From Anaeramoeba flamelloides (Eukaryota > Metamonada > Anaeramoebidae), in assembly GCA_027625915.1 (NCBI GenBank), contig JANTQA010000010.1, positions 806,001 through 870,000 on the forward strand: 64,000 bases of DNA, in the 5' to 3' direction. The notes under the pieces were generated by a model, which saw nothing but the letters and a program-made list of their open reading frames with translations, ran no database searches and was not told where the DNA came from. Shown here one piece after another: positions 46,401 to 57,593 of this stretch. The position numbers and the translations under genes are program-made. Each line of letters opens with the position of its first letter. Within the stretch, counting starts at the first letter, position 1.

Positions 46401-49400
46401 GTTGAGATTAAACAAGTTATGAAAATCATTTTTTTGATCAAAAATAAAATAATAAGTCAGAAATTTTCACCGATAACAAATATCTGATAAAATCGAGATC
46501 AGAAAATTTAATATCTTTTATTTATGTAATACAATAATAAAAAAACAAATTGAATTCTTGTTAAGAATCAATATATGGTATTTAATGATTTTGTATATTT
46601 AAATACTTTTTTGAAGATTGAGTTTAATAAATATATTTTAAAATAAATTTGCCTCGCTTTTTTGGATATAGCTTAGAGTGTAATTTACACTTCTTTCATC
46701 AATAAATAAAGTCAATTTTTTTTTATTATCATTGAAAGAAATTTATTTTTTAGTTGGTAATTTTCCATTTTTGTTGAATCTAAAAAATATTTTACTTTTT
46801 TTATTTCTCATTTTCAATAATTTTTGAGACTGTTTTTAGTAAAATTTTATTTGTGTACTTAAAAACAATTTTAATCACAGAAATTACTTTCTAGATTATC
46901 TATTTTTTCAATGTAAATGGGTTTTATTTAAATCTCTGGTGATGAAGTTCTCCTTAATCACAATACCACTTTTGAAAATACTGTCTTTTAGGGTAAGGAT
47001 TTTTATTTGATCGATCTATCATTACAATTTTGTTTGAAAAAATTTGACTATTTTTGGAGATCTTCAAAAAATAATCGCCAGTTTTTGATAATAAAAAAGG
47101 AGATCTAAATTGGTTTTGTTGGTTTGATTGATAATAATATAATGAATTATTTTCAAAGGTTAATTTGTTTCTTCTTTTATTTGATTTTAATTTCGTTTTT
47201 GGTTTTCTATTTTAATTAAGGTTTGCAATTAAAAATCCTGTTGAACTATTTTTTCCAAGATAGTAAATAAATACGAAAGGTTTTTACTAATTTCTGAAAT
47301 TATATTTCTTAACAAACGGATATAAAACATATATCAACGAGGGGAATATCAAAAATTTACTCAGGGTGGTCATAAATTGGTTTACAGGTGTAGTAATCAA
47401 AGTAAGGATCCAAATATGAAAATGTAAAGTGTATTTTGAATATTTTTTATTTTCCATTTTTAAAAATAAGTTTTTATTTCCTAAATTTGTACTTTTTGTT
47501 AATGCACAATTAGCAATTTGTGTTAGAAGATTCAAATTATTCATTATAAGAGTGCTTTTTAGATCAAAGTAAATGTGAAAGAAAAAAAATCTAATTTGTT
47601 CTGAAAAATTCTTGTTTCATTTAGAAAGGGGGGTTTTAAGTGCAAAATAGATAGTTAAAGGGGTGGTGTTGGAAAAAAAATAATAAGACAAATCAAGGTT
47701 GTTTTTTTAGAAAAAAATTAAAGTTTGGTTAACTAAAAAACATGGTCTTGAAATATTTTTGTTCAAAATGGCAAATTTAAAAAAAAAAAAAAACTTTGTC
47801 AATTGGAGAGATAACTTATTTCTTCTCAATAGATGATGGGATTAATTTTTATTTTATTTTTTTATTCTCAAACAATTTTTATTGACTTCGTCAAAGATAA
47901 AATAATGTTATTGTTAAATTATTTCAAAAATAATCCATTTTTCTGTTTGCTTATTAACAGTTATTGGTATTTTTGAAAAATAAATTTTTTTCAAAATAAG
48001 AATTTCTTTTTTCAAATATGAATTGAATAATTTGTAATTTTAATCACCAATTATTTTTCTCAAATATGTATTTGTGTGAATATTTTAACGATTCGAAAGT
48101 CCAAATCTTTTCCTTTATTTAAATTCACATAAAAAAATATATTGAAAAAAGTACTGATATTTTGAAAAAATTCATATATTTTTGAAAAAAAAAAAATGAA
48201 GAATTCGATTAAAATAATAATTCATTATGTATTATTAAAAGAATATAAAGTATATCAGATTGGTATTAGTAAGATTTAAAAATAAAAAGATACATTGTTG
48301 TTTAAATAACCCGTGCAGACTTGCTTAAACAGTATGTAAAAATCAAAAGTCCTGTTTCTTTTCAAAAAAGGCCTACACATTAAACGATCAAAGAAATGGC
48401 CAACAATAAACCCTAAGTAAATATGATATTGGTTTCTTAAAGTTCTATGATTAAAAAAAGAAATTCTAAAAATGAAGGATCAACTTGGAAATTTTTTCGC
48501 AAAAAATATACTATTTCCAAAAAAGTGGGTAAAATTTATTTTAAAAATATCTTAATTAAACTCAATCTTCATAAAAATATTTAACTATACAAAATAATTA
48601 ACAATTATTTATTGATTCTTAATTAGTAATGCAATTTGTTTGTTAGTATGGCATTAAATAAATCAAATATATAAATTTTCTGATCACAATTTTATACGAT
48701 CTTTTTTAGGTATGGAAATTGGTGTTTATTTTTTTCCTTTTGATTGAAAAAATTGTTTTCATAAGAGATTTAATCTTTACAAAAATTCCAATAGAATGAA
48801 AAAAAAATATAAATGTATTTTATTGTTTAAAAAACCATTTGTGTCCTTGTCATATTCCCCATTTTTTATTGAAATTGGCAGTGAATGGTTTTCTCCAAAC
48901 AAAGTGCAATTTTTTTTTTCTATTTTTTGTAAATATTTCAAGGAACATATTTTGAAAAAAATACAATAGTATGTGTGTTGATTCGATCAGTATTAATATT
49001 TCACTCTATTTGGTATTGCAAATTTATGAATAGATCCACTAACAAAGATTGTTTTTTATGAAACGTGAAAAAAAAATGCCCCACTTTTTTGGAAATACCT
49101 GAACGTAAATTTTTTAGAAATAAATATTGTTTAAAAACAATAACAAATTTGATAAAAATAGGGAAAATTACTCAAAATTTTAATTAAATTCAGTTCCTAA
49201 TTTAAAATTTACTTCGAATATCAAGGAGTTTACCTTCAAAATTGATTTGGTCGTAAGGTATACTGCTGAATACTAAATTAGATGTTGTATTGGAACAAGA
49301 AGGAAAAAAAAACATGGGTTTAATTTGAAACACGGGTTTTATGTTTTGGGCATGATCATTTTTGGATGCTGTATATAAAACAAAAAATTGATAAATACTA

Positions 49401-51280
49401 TCATTTTCCAATTAATAATATAAATATTTTTCAATTCATGTTTCTGTTATCATTTTGTGTTGTAAAAAATAAAAAGAATTCAAAAAATCAATTAAAAAAT
49501 AAAATTGCCACGCATTAATTTGGCTATTACCTATTGAACTTTTGAGACAAAACTAATTTTTTTAAATTTTGGAATTAACAATAACAACAAGTAATTAACC
49601 GTTCTGGAAAAAAAGTGAAACAGGAAAAAAATAGTGAAACACGGTTTTTAATTGGGAGCATTAATAGAACCTGAAAACAAAAAGTAAAATCAATTAACAG
49701 AAGAAACCAATTAACTTCAAATAATAATCCATTATAATATTTTCAATCAAACCAACAAATACAATTTAAATCTACTTTCATATCCAAAGTGTTAAAGTGG
49801 ATTTGAAGATCTCAAAAATAGTCAATTTTTAGAATAAAGTTTTATAATAATAGATCAATCAAAGAAAAATCCTTAACCAAAAGCCAGCATTAAAAAAAAC
49901 TGTAATTGTGTTGAATACTTCATTTTATCTTTAATCATTTATTTTTTCCTTTTACTGTTATTTGAATTATAAATGGTAACAATTTTTCACTTCTTTTTCC
50001 ATATTTTTCTTTTCTAAATACAGTCCTCAAAGAAGTGGATTAGGATTTGTAGCTCTATTTGAAAAAGAAATTGTTAACCAAGTGAAATTTTTTAACATTT
50101 ATAATTCAAAGACCAATATTAGTTGATCAGAATTTCCAAAAGTGAAAAAAGAATAAGGGGTGTGAAATGGTATCACATATAAAAATTAAAGATCATCAAA
50201 AGGATCTTTTTTTTTTTATTAGTAATATTAATGTTCCCAATTAAAAACCTGTGTTTCACTTTTTTTTTTCCTGTTTCACTTTTTTTCCAGAACGGTAAAA
50301 TAGTTTATTCAAAAAAAATATATTTTCAAAAAATCCAAAATTAGACATCGGCCCAGTCAAAAACAATGTGAAAGAAAAAAAATAAAGAATGAAGAAATTG
50401 ATATAATTATTCAAGTGTGTTGGTAATTTTTAATTACTAACAAGAGGTTTTGAATAAATGAATTTAGAATTGTGGTTAATGTTTTTTAGGAGTATTTTGA
50501 AAAAAGTTATTAATATTATCAATTGTTTTTTATTTGACAAACAAGAGGAAAGAAAACCATTAAAAAATAATTAGGTGAATAATTGAATATTATTTTTTAA
50601 ATAGCAAAAGTGTTCCAAAAGTTAAGTGAATTTAAATCGCAGAAAAGGGAATTTTAAAAAAAAATTTCTGATCTCTGTCAAGAATTTGATAAAAAAACAG
50701 TTTTTCTTTTTTTTTTTTTGCTTATTATTCCCAAAAAAAAGTCTTTGGTCGAATGAGGAAACACATAAAGTTTTTTTAAAACTAACCAGAAGAAATAATT
50801 CAAAAGTATTTTGTTTTACAAACACAAGAAAACTCAGAAAAAATCAAAAAAAAAATTGTTTAATTGAAAAAGAACAAAAGCACATACAAAAAATTTCTTT
50901 TTTTTTCAAAAAAAAAATAAAAGAAAAAAGCTTACCTCTAATTTCTTTAATTTCTTTTGAAATTGCTTTTGAACAGAGTTTTTTGGATTAAAGTCTTGAA
51001 TTGTTTTCGGCACAGCAACAAGATAAATACTATCAATAATTAAACACGAAGGTTTTTTGTTGAGGTTTTTCCAAGGGATGTGTAATTGGAGTTGCTTAAT
51101 GTAACCAATTTTCACCATGATTGGGAGACCCAAAAAATCTAAACAGTTCTCTTTGACTTGTAGATTGTTAAATTCGATGGCTCCTTTCATAAACCCTATT
51201 TTTAATTGATCTTTAGAAATGTGAATGAAATCTCCCAAGTATTGATTCAACAGTTTGGAGACAAAGCGTTCTAAGACCAT
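33421..51280 (-). CDS. VPS13: VPS13 bridge-like lipid transfer protein, two exons, about 3999 aa
   Basis: VPS13 proteins form a hydrophobic groove that moves phospholipids between membranes at contact sites. Exon 1 (51280-50936, 115 codons) is the chorein N-terminus: MVLERFVSKLLNQYLGDF, LQVKEN, GYIKQLQLHIPWKNL, IYLVAVP. It ends KKLE with donor GTAAGC, phase 0. Exon 2 (45075-33421, 3884 aa plus TAA) starts at an AATAG acceptor, phase 0, and continues LKVKINKILIVYEDF, as expected next in the family. Its apparent GTG start is the first codon after the acceptor. Residues about 2860-3515 form the adaptor-binding (VAB/SHR-BD) region: SVSIFNK, AWLINKS, VIIINQTNF, PPYLIDNQTNETL. Residues about 3885-3995 form the C-terminal PH-like domain (LPRHFPKDKSLRIY, LSEGQYLLHILG). 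Large Lys/Glu, Asn and Gln-Gly inserts interrupt the groove. The glycine-rich ATG2_C-like segment before the PH-like domain seems missing. Confidence 0.95.
37380..37430. repeat. (ATT)n trinucleotide repeat coding Asn run in VPS13
   Basis: About 14 ATT/ATA units on the plus strand, read as Asn codons on the coding strand. Similar AAT tracts occur in the RUN gene at 4340-4450. Confidence 0.9.
39408..39445. repeat. CTTGTC hexamer repeat coding Gln-Gly run in VPS13
   Basis: Five to six CTTGTC/CTTGCC units, read on the coding strand as QGQGQGQGQ within a Gln/Glu/Lys-rich insert. Confidence 0.9.
42753..42819 (-). repeat. Internal duplication in VPS13, copy 2
   Basis: 67 bases nearly identical (2 mismatches by eye) to 44202-44268. 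It codes the second copy of EKDQEKKEN-x-NKNKN-x-IKKGKV. Confidence 0.9.
44202..44268 (-). repeat. Internal duplication in VPS13, copy 1
   Basis: First copy of the 67-base segment, about 1.45 kb upstream in coding direction from 42753-42819. Neighbouring charged tracts are similar in composition but do not align this closely. Confidence 0.9.
46080..49110. mobile_element. 3 kb element with arms of about 620 bases, in the VPS13 intron
   Basis: The left arm 46080-46700 reappears inverted at 48490-49110. Termini are ATTTACGGTATTTCC on the left and, reverse complemented, ATTTACGTTCAGGTATTTCC on the right. Paired blocks continue inward: CTAACAAAGAT with TTTTTTATGAAA, TATTAATATT, TTTTTTATTGAAATTGG, TTTCTGATC, TTGATTCTTAA, AATTAAACTCAATCTTCATA-like, and TTTCCAAAAAAG. 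Identity is about 75 percent. The 1.8 kb centre has no transposase-like frame (an 85-codon frame at 47287-47544 is not recognisable). No clear target duplication. It is either a non-autonomous long-TIR transposon or two opposed copies of one repeat. Confidence 0.75.
49597..50296. mobile_element. PIF/Harbinger-like MITE, TAA target duplication, in the VPS13 intron
   Basis: About 700 bases. The left terminus CCGTTCTGGAAAAAAAGTGA reads inverted at the right end. The arms run about 69 bases at roughly 90 percent identity through GTGAAACAGG, GTGAAACA and TTTTTAATTGGGA-like. TAA lies directly outside both ends, matching the TWA duplication of PIF/Harbinger elements. The interior is the source of family B (8660-8990). 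No transposase. Confidence 0.87.
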
Positions 51281-51849
51281 TTGTTTTTAACTCAACAATC
51301 CAAAGAACTTGTTAAAGTCTTTGTTTATAATTTCTCAACGATTGGGTTTTGGTTTTCTTTTCAGAAAAGTAACTGAATCAAGTGTTTGAAATTGTTTGTT
51401 GTTTTGGTTTTTGGAAGACAAAAAGTTGACAAAAAAAGTTAATCAAAGAGTTAATGGTAAAAATGAAAAAAAGTCACATGAAGGAAATGGTAAACCAAAA
51501 GCTCAAAAAACAAGAAAGAGTTGTCTATTTTTTTTTTGGTTATTGGGCCATACTATTATTTCAAAAATTGAAGGCAAAATGTCAAGAGAAAATCACAAGA
51601 CGAAATATTTTCAAAACGTTTATGATTAGTATTATTTCTTGGGTAGAAATTCTATTTTCATCGCAAATTACTGTGTCTTTTGGATACTATTGTCAAACCT
51701 AAAACCAATAAATTTCAAAAAATTGAGTTAATTCTCATTTTTCTGATCAACTGGGAATCGTAGGCAAAAAAGTCAAAAATAAAACTCTCATTTTGTCGAT
51801 CAATTTATTAATTATTGAATGATCACTAACCAACTATAACCAATTGTTA

Positions 51850-51945
51850 TATTGTTTAAATATTCTTCTATCAATTTTGATGCCTTTGGTAAAGGTAGAA
51901 ATTGAAAAAATCTAAACTTGAAAAATTACAAAGTAAGAGACTGAA
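51850..51945 (-). repeat. Family F fragment
   Basis: CTTTGGTAAAGGTAGAAATT then AAAAAATC and CTTGAAAAATTA resemble 59950-60010 (GCTTCGGAAAGACTGTTC, AGAAATAGAAAAAATC, CTTGAAAAATTA). Confidence 0.45.
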
Positions 51946-52173
51946 AATCTAATTCATGTTTTAGAGTAATTATACCCTTGATCGATAATCAACAAAAAGA
52001 AAATATTTATTATGGTAATTAGTTTGTTTTACATTTAAAAAATAAGTGTTTTTTGGAGCTATGAGATTTCCTACATTAGAAATTGATTAAAAAACTCGAA
52101 ATTTCAATTTAGAGTTTTTAACAAACTGGATTCAATTTAAGTTGAACCATATCCCCAAAAGAATAAAAAATAA

Positions 52174-52377
52174 CAAATATAGTCAGTTTCAAATTTAAGG
52201 CACATACTTTCAACCAAATATCAGGCACAAAAAAATTTCAAATTAAGGCATAAAATTTGGACTTTTTTTTTTTACAAATTATTTTACTAGAAATTGAATT
52301 TAGTGCCTTAATTTGAGATTATTATTGTGTCTTAATTTTTATTGAAAGTTTGTTCATTAAAAGTGGAACTTAGTGTA
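52174..52377. mobile_element. Tc1/mariner-like MITE, degraded (family E)
   Basis: Begins TATAGTCAGTTTC and ends AAAAGTGGAACTTAGTGTA, decayed forms of the CAGTCAGTTCCACTTT terminus of the copy at 54908-55112. It shares a subterminal AATTTCAAATTAAGGC, found inverted as GCCTTAATTTGAGAT near the right end. Confidence 0.75.
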
Positions 52378-52533
52378 GAAAAAAAAAAGATTTTTTTTCT
52401 CTTAAAAACTTATCTTGAAAATTTACAATCTCTTAAGAAAAGGGAAAATAGATTTTCTTATGCTCAGTACTATAAGTTGTTGTTTTGGTTCTTTTTTAAT
52501 CAATCTTACACCTTAGTAGGAATTTTAAGGTAT

Positions 52534-52552
52534 AATACAGTCAGTTTTAGGT
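52534..52552 (+). other. Possible solo left end of the Tc1-like family
   Basis: TAATACAGTCAGTT is identical to the left junction at 54903-54916, but no matching right end or body follows. Confidence 0.3.
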
Positions 52553-53274
52553 AAGTTATATTTTATTTTTTTGATCCGAAAAATGAATTTATGAGTAAAT
52601 AATAATAGATCAATAAACAAATTATAAAATTATATTTTTTGATTTTGGGTTTTTAATGATACAATTTTTATTTAGTACTTTTTTTTTTGAGCTTTTAAAA
52701 AAATTATTTTGTTTTTTAGTAATTTAGTAAAAAATCTTAATTGATACCCCAAAAATCAATTTTTTTTTTTAATTAAATACCTTCCTCTTTTTTGAGTCTT
52801 TCATCCACAATTCAGGTTTTGGAAAAAAAAAATTATCTAAAATTTCAATTTTTTTTTTTTTTATTGATAAGGAAGTGTAAATTTAAATATAAGTGCACTT
52901 TTACTTTAATTCATTTAAAGGGGTTTAAGCGTAAAATCATCGATTTTGTAATTATTAATTTTTGAAAATAATTTTAAGTGATCAAAAATTTGATTGTTTA
53001 ACACACACTATAATTCAATCTACATCAAAGATCAATAAACTAAGAACAAAAATAAACAATTACTCAAACCTAACTTTTACAAATATTTTTTAATTCCTCG
53101 GGGATTATAAACCTTAAGGGGTAAGTGAACTAAAAAAAAAATTATTATCTGTAATGGAAAATTGAAAAAAAAAATATATCACATCTTTAAATTGGAAAAT
53201 GAAGTAAAAAATATGGTTCTAAAATATTTATTACTTTTAATGTTACTTTTAAAAGAAATTTTCAGTGACAATTC

Positions 53275-53760
53275 TTATTTTTTTTTGTAAAAAGTTTGAT
53301 CCATTTTCTTATTTTCAGAAAATTCAAAATTCAATATCGTCTATTTATGTGGAAAAAAATAAATTTTTTCAAAGAAGAAGAAAAAATTTACAATTTATAT
53401 GGAAAGTAAGTGTAGTGAAACATACTTTAAAAATAAAAACACTAAATTCTAAAATAGCCCAGTATAAAAGGAATATACTTAATTTCAAAAAAATTACAAT
53501 AATTATTTTATACTTGGAAAAAAATAATTTTTTGATCCAAAGAATAGTTCAAATCAAATTTTTTTCTTAACCAAAAAAATTTCAAAAAAAAAAAGGAATT
53601 AAACTAATAAAGTTTTCTCCTAAAATACTTTTTTAAAACCCTATAAAATTCACCCAAAACCTTAAGAAAATGTTTTTTTATTGAATTATTTATAATCAGG
53701 AATTAATAACACATTCTTAACTATTTCATTTTGGTTATTAATAATCCAAATTTTAACGTT
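53275..53760 (+). repeat. Dispersed repeat family C, copy 3
   Basis: Same orientation as the other two copies: GTTTGATCCATTTTCTTATT, CAAAATTCAA, TTCAAAGAAGAAGAAAAAAT, TTTAAAAATAAAAACACTAA, CTCCTAAAATACTTTTTTAA, and TTATTAATAA near the end. Confidence 0.65.
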
Positions 53761-54519
53761 TTCAATGGGTTTTCCGATTATTCTACATTTTTTTCAAGAT
53801 TTTTGAACAAAAAAAAACAATTTTAAATTAATGAATTAGAATAAAAAAGAAAAAGTAGTGTTGAAAAAAATATTTAAATACTAAAAATTCCTTTTTTAAA
53901 TCCCACATATTTGAAAAAGAATATCGATTAATCATTTAAATTTCAATAAATTGAATAAATATTTATTAAAAAAAATAAATGATCAGCTTTTTTATATCTT
54001 CAAGGAATCAATATTTGATTTATTTTACTTTTATTTTGAGTATAAGGTTTAAAATTATCATTTTATTTGCTCATAAAAACTATCAGAAATCAAATAAAAG
54101 TAAGATTTTTCAAAAAATAAAAGTGTTTTATAAATTTTTTTTTTCTGTTTTATTTAATCGAAAAATACAAACTAAAAGGATCAAGATCATATGACAAAAA
54201 ATTTAATTGAAAATGAATTTTTGTTTTTAAAAATGTTAAATTCTTTCTCTAAAAGATGGTAAATGAGTTTTTTTATCAAGTATAATTGAATCTTAGTAAA
54301 TATAATGTATCTATTAACTATGGAAAAATAAATATTTAGTTATTTACTTCCCGTTATTTTTTTTTTTTTTTTTCAAGATTTTAACTTTGAAAATAAATAA
54401 TTTAAGCTGGAAATATTTTTTTTAATATGATAGTATTTCCTTAATTTCATGTAAAATTCACTGCAATTAACACCATATATAAATTTAAAATATTCAAATA
54501 ATTTAAATTGAAAAAAATA

Positions 54520-55330
54520 TTTCTGATTTAAAAATGATTCCAAAATTAAAAATTTTTTGAAATCATTTTAACTAAAATTATCTGGATTAAACAAGGATTT
54601 AAAAAAATAAAATATTCTGGAATTATTTAGAGATTTTTTACCTTTTCCATAATTCTTTTTTTCATTTCCCAATTAATTTTTCAAGATTTAGTGTTTTTTT
54701 GATTTTCTATAAATAAGCTATATTTCAAAAATAGAGGCAGATTTTTCATCAGAAAAAAAATTTTTTAATTGTTTTTTTTTTTTTTTTTTGAATAATAATG
54801 TATTTTACAAAGGTTTTTAGTTATAATAACAAATATATATTAATTAATTAAAAGTTAGTGTAATTGTTTTATTTTTTGAAAGATAAATGAAAAAAGAAAA
54901 TAATAATACAGTCAGTTCCACTTTGTAGAAACAAACTCTCAAAAAAAAATTAAGGTACAATAAAAATCCTCAAATTAACAAACAAAATTCAGATTATAGT
55001 AAAACTAATTGTAAAAAAAAAATATACAAATTTTTTGCCTTAATTTGAGATTTTTTTGTGACTTAAATTTCATTGAGAGTTTGTGTCTAAAAGTGGAACT
55101 GACTGTAATAAAAAAATTTTCCCCAAATTTTCAAATTTGGCTTACTTTCAATCGAAAGCTACCTTGAAATTTTTTCTATATCAAATTTTGATGCTGATAT
55201 ATATATTTAAAAAGTTGAAAATGAGGATCATAAAGCTCATTTTGATAAAAAAAAATATCATAAATAAGCCAATACTCAAGTATTTTTTCTGATTTATAAA
55301 AACTATATTTTCAGAATCCAAAATGACTCT
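54520..55330 (+). repeat. Dispersed repeat family F, copy 2, interrupted by a MITE
   Basis: 54720-54907 and 55113-55170 together match the continuous stretch 57975-58200 (ATTTCAAAAATAG(A/T)GGCA, TTTTTCATC, GAAAAAAGAAAA, TTTGGCTT(A/C)). 54520-54690 is matched in inverse by 59985-60150. The interruption is the Tc1-like MITE. Confidence 0.75.
54908..55112. mobile_element. Tc1/mariner-like MITE, complete (family E)
   Basis: 205 bases. Ends CAGTCAGTTCCACTTTGTAG and, inverted, CAGTCAGTTCCACTTTTAGA. Arms run about 65 bases through ACAAACTCTCAA and CTCAAATTAA. TA flanks both ends (TAATA on each side). TA target sites and CAGT-like ends are characteristic of Tc1/mariner. No coding capacity. Confidence 0.88.
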
Positions 55331-55559
55331 AAGCTTTGAAAATTCAATGAGAAACGAGAGAAAATTTGCTCTTAAGGAATTAGTCTCTTTTATTTTTTTT
55401 TTTTTGACCAATTTCTAAATAAAGATTCCTTATCTAGAAATGTGTTTAATATCAAAATAAATAGGTTTTAAAAAATAACTAATTGGCAAAAAAAATTCTC
55501 TTTCTCGTTTAAATATAGGTAAAAAAAGTTAATGGAGATTATTCCCTTAGAAAAAATGT

Positions 55560-55740
55560 ATTTTTATAGATCAACTCTGAAGATTATTTTTCATATAAAC
55601 TCATTTCACAAAAAAATATTTTCCATATATGCTTTATAATCCTCATATTCAACTTTTGTAAAATCTCTCTCAACACCAATAATTGATATAGAAAAAATTT
55701 CAAGATTGCCTTGGAAAGGCTGTGTTCAAGTGTTAAATTC
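55560..55740 (-). repeat. Family F, inverted fragment
   Basis: Reverse complement of 55130-55330 in outline. TTGATATAGAAAAAATTTCA here is the exact complement of the matching block near 55165-55185, followed by matching TTCAACTTTT and ATCCTCAT blocks. The two form an inverted pair about 400 bases apart. Confidence 0.65.
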
Positions 55741-56454
55741 ATAAATTGTCAATATTTAAATAATATCAAAATCAAATACTTGGTCGATAGTTCCTCCATA
55801 ATTTATCTTATTTGTCTTTAAAATTAAATCTCTTTTCGAATTTTTTCATAGATTTAATTTTTTCAGAAAAAACACATTCTAATCGTATGTAAAATTGTTG
55901 TGGTTTTAGAATCGATAATTTGAGACCTCAACTCAATATTTGTGAAATTAATCTCTTTGTTTTTTCAATCAGAACAACCTTAATAAAAAAACAATCAACA
56001 TTACTGGTTTTTCTAAAAAAGTCTGATAAAAATTTTCACTTTCCATTTTTCTTGTAAAAAGAAGTAGATCGAAAATTTTTTAAATTAACCCGATAAATAA
56101 ATCCAAATATAAAACCCCAATTAAGTACAAACAAAAGAACCATTACTCTGAATGAGTATTATTTCAAAAAAATCTATGGGATCTTCATCTTGAAAATTGG
56201 GGTAACAAGTAAGAAAAAAAAGAAAGGAAAAAAAGAGAAATTTTAAAAAAACAATCACTTTGTAAAAACTAGTCAACTTCCAAAAAACAAAATCATATCC
56301 ACAACAGAACCTATTTAAACAATTTTGATTGAAAATTTGTCCAATAAACTGCAGTCTTGAAGTTAAATAGTTCTCTCCATTTTTTTCTTTTAAGATCGCT
56401 TAATATTTTTTTTTTGATTTTTTTTATCAAAAACATTGCAAAGATCAAATCTCA

Positions 56455-57244
56455 ATGAAACTACTTTTCCTCGTAACTTTTGTACTTTTAATAACGTGTG
56501 TACTTTCGTGTTCTAAAGATAGCGAATGTACATCAACAGACAATCCTAAATGTAATTTAGAGAAAAAGAAATGTGTAGAGTGTTTAGACAGCTCCCATTG
56601 CTCAGCCAACAAGTATTGTTACGAACAATCTGAATGCAAATCGTATTCCGATGATAAAAAGTTTGGTGAATTTTGTCAAACCAATGAATGTCAGGACTCC
56701 GAAGATAAGATTGTTTGTGGTAAATGTGATGGAACAAAGACAATTTGGGAAGGTACTTGTTTAAACCACAAATGTGAACAATGTTCAACAGCTTCAGGCG
56801 CAACTAATAAAATTATGTAAGCACAAACCTTGAACTTTTCTTGTTCAATTTTAAATTGTTTCTTTTTTTCTTCTTATTCTTTTTCTTTTGATTATTCTTT
56901 TGGAACAAATTTTTTTTTTTTTTTCTTCTTTTTTGTTTTTGAAAACACAACACTTCCCCAATACTAAATGTAAACAATTTCAAAAATGAAAAACTTTTTT
57001 TTTTTTGTTTTTTTTGCGTTTGTTCTCTCGAAATTTAAATAGTGCTGCACACCTTAATACAGTACAATGTTACCCCAAAGGTGTTAGTGGGTATGCTGGT
57101 GTTGTGAAAACCCCTCAATTTGAATCCAATGCACCAAAAGGCTTTAAACAAAACTCCCTTTCCATTGCATTTTTTGTTGTTGGTTTCTTTCTTTTCTTCT
57201 TTACAATCATGCAATGTTTGATCATGATCAAGGTTGGAAAATAA
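56455..57244 (+). CDS. Cys-rich single-pass membrane protein, two exons, 187 aa
   Basis: Exons 56455-56816 and 57043-57244 with a 226-base intron (GTAAGC to ATAG, phase 2), joining to 188 codons including TAA. Without splicing the frame would stop at once after the donor, and the downstream piece has no ATG of its own in a sensible position. Residues 1-18 are a clear signal peptide (MKLLFLVTFVLLITCVLS). The ectodomain has about 14 cysteines in close pairs (CVEC, CGKC, CEQC). A membrane segment near the C-terminus (LSIAFFVVGFFLFFFTIMQC) leaves a short tail ending MIKVGK. It predicts a small type I surface protein. No family recognised; function unknown. Confidence 0.85.
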
Positions 57245-57593
57245 TCACTTTTTAAATTCTTTTATTTTTGTTTTTTTTTTGAAGAAGAACCAATCTCAGA
57301 ACACAGATTTTTGATTGTATTTACTTTGAAATTATTTTCAATATTTTTTCTCTTGGTTTCTTGTTTGTTTTTTGTTTTGTGATCTTTTTTTTTTTTTCTT
57401 TTTGAATAATTCCACAAAAAAACACAAAATATTAAGGATAAAGTAAATACTTTTCAATTTCTTTTTTTTTTTTTATTTTCTTCTTTTTGCAACTTTAAAA
57501 CCAAAAGATTCTGGTAATTTTTTTCTTCATTTTTCATTTTTTTTTGAATTTTCCTTTGAGAAAGGTTGAAAAAGGGAATTAATTATTTAAGGA
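57245..57593. other. Intergenic spacer
   Basis: 349 bases of pyrimidine-rich, T-run sequence between the Cys-rich gene and the candidate first exon at 57594. It would hold the 3' end of one and the promoter of the other. No motif seen. Confidence 0.6.

Larger units (their letters stand above)
45076..50935 (-). other. Giant intron 1 of VPS13
   Basis: 5860 bases, donor GTAAGC (complement of 50935-50930), acceptor AATAG (45077-45076), phase 0 at both ends. Half of its length is a 3 kb inverted-repeat element and another 0.7 kb is a PIF/Harbinger-like MITE. I find no further VPS13 exon: the protein sequences on both sides adjoin as in other VPS13 proteins. Confidence 0.88.
51281..56454. other. 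Divergent intergenic region, repeat mosaic
   Basis: 5.2 kb between the starts of VPS13 (-) and the Cys-rich gene (+). The first 300 bases are the VPS13 5' flank. The remainder is largely family C, E and F repeat material. Small open frames are AT-rich strings with no recognisable content. Confidence 0.75.

Noticed and set aside
47287-47544. 85-codon minus-strand frame inside the 3 kb intronic element
   Set aside because: No transposase catalytic motif or zinc finger, and AT-driven composition.
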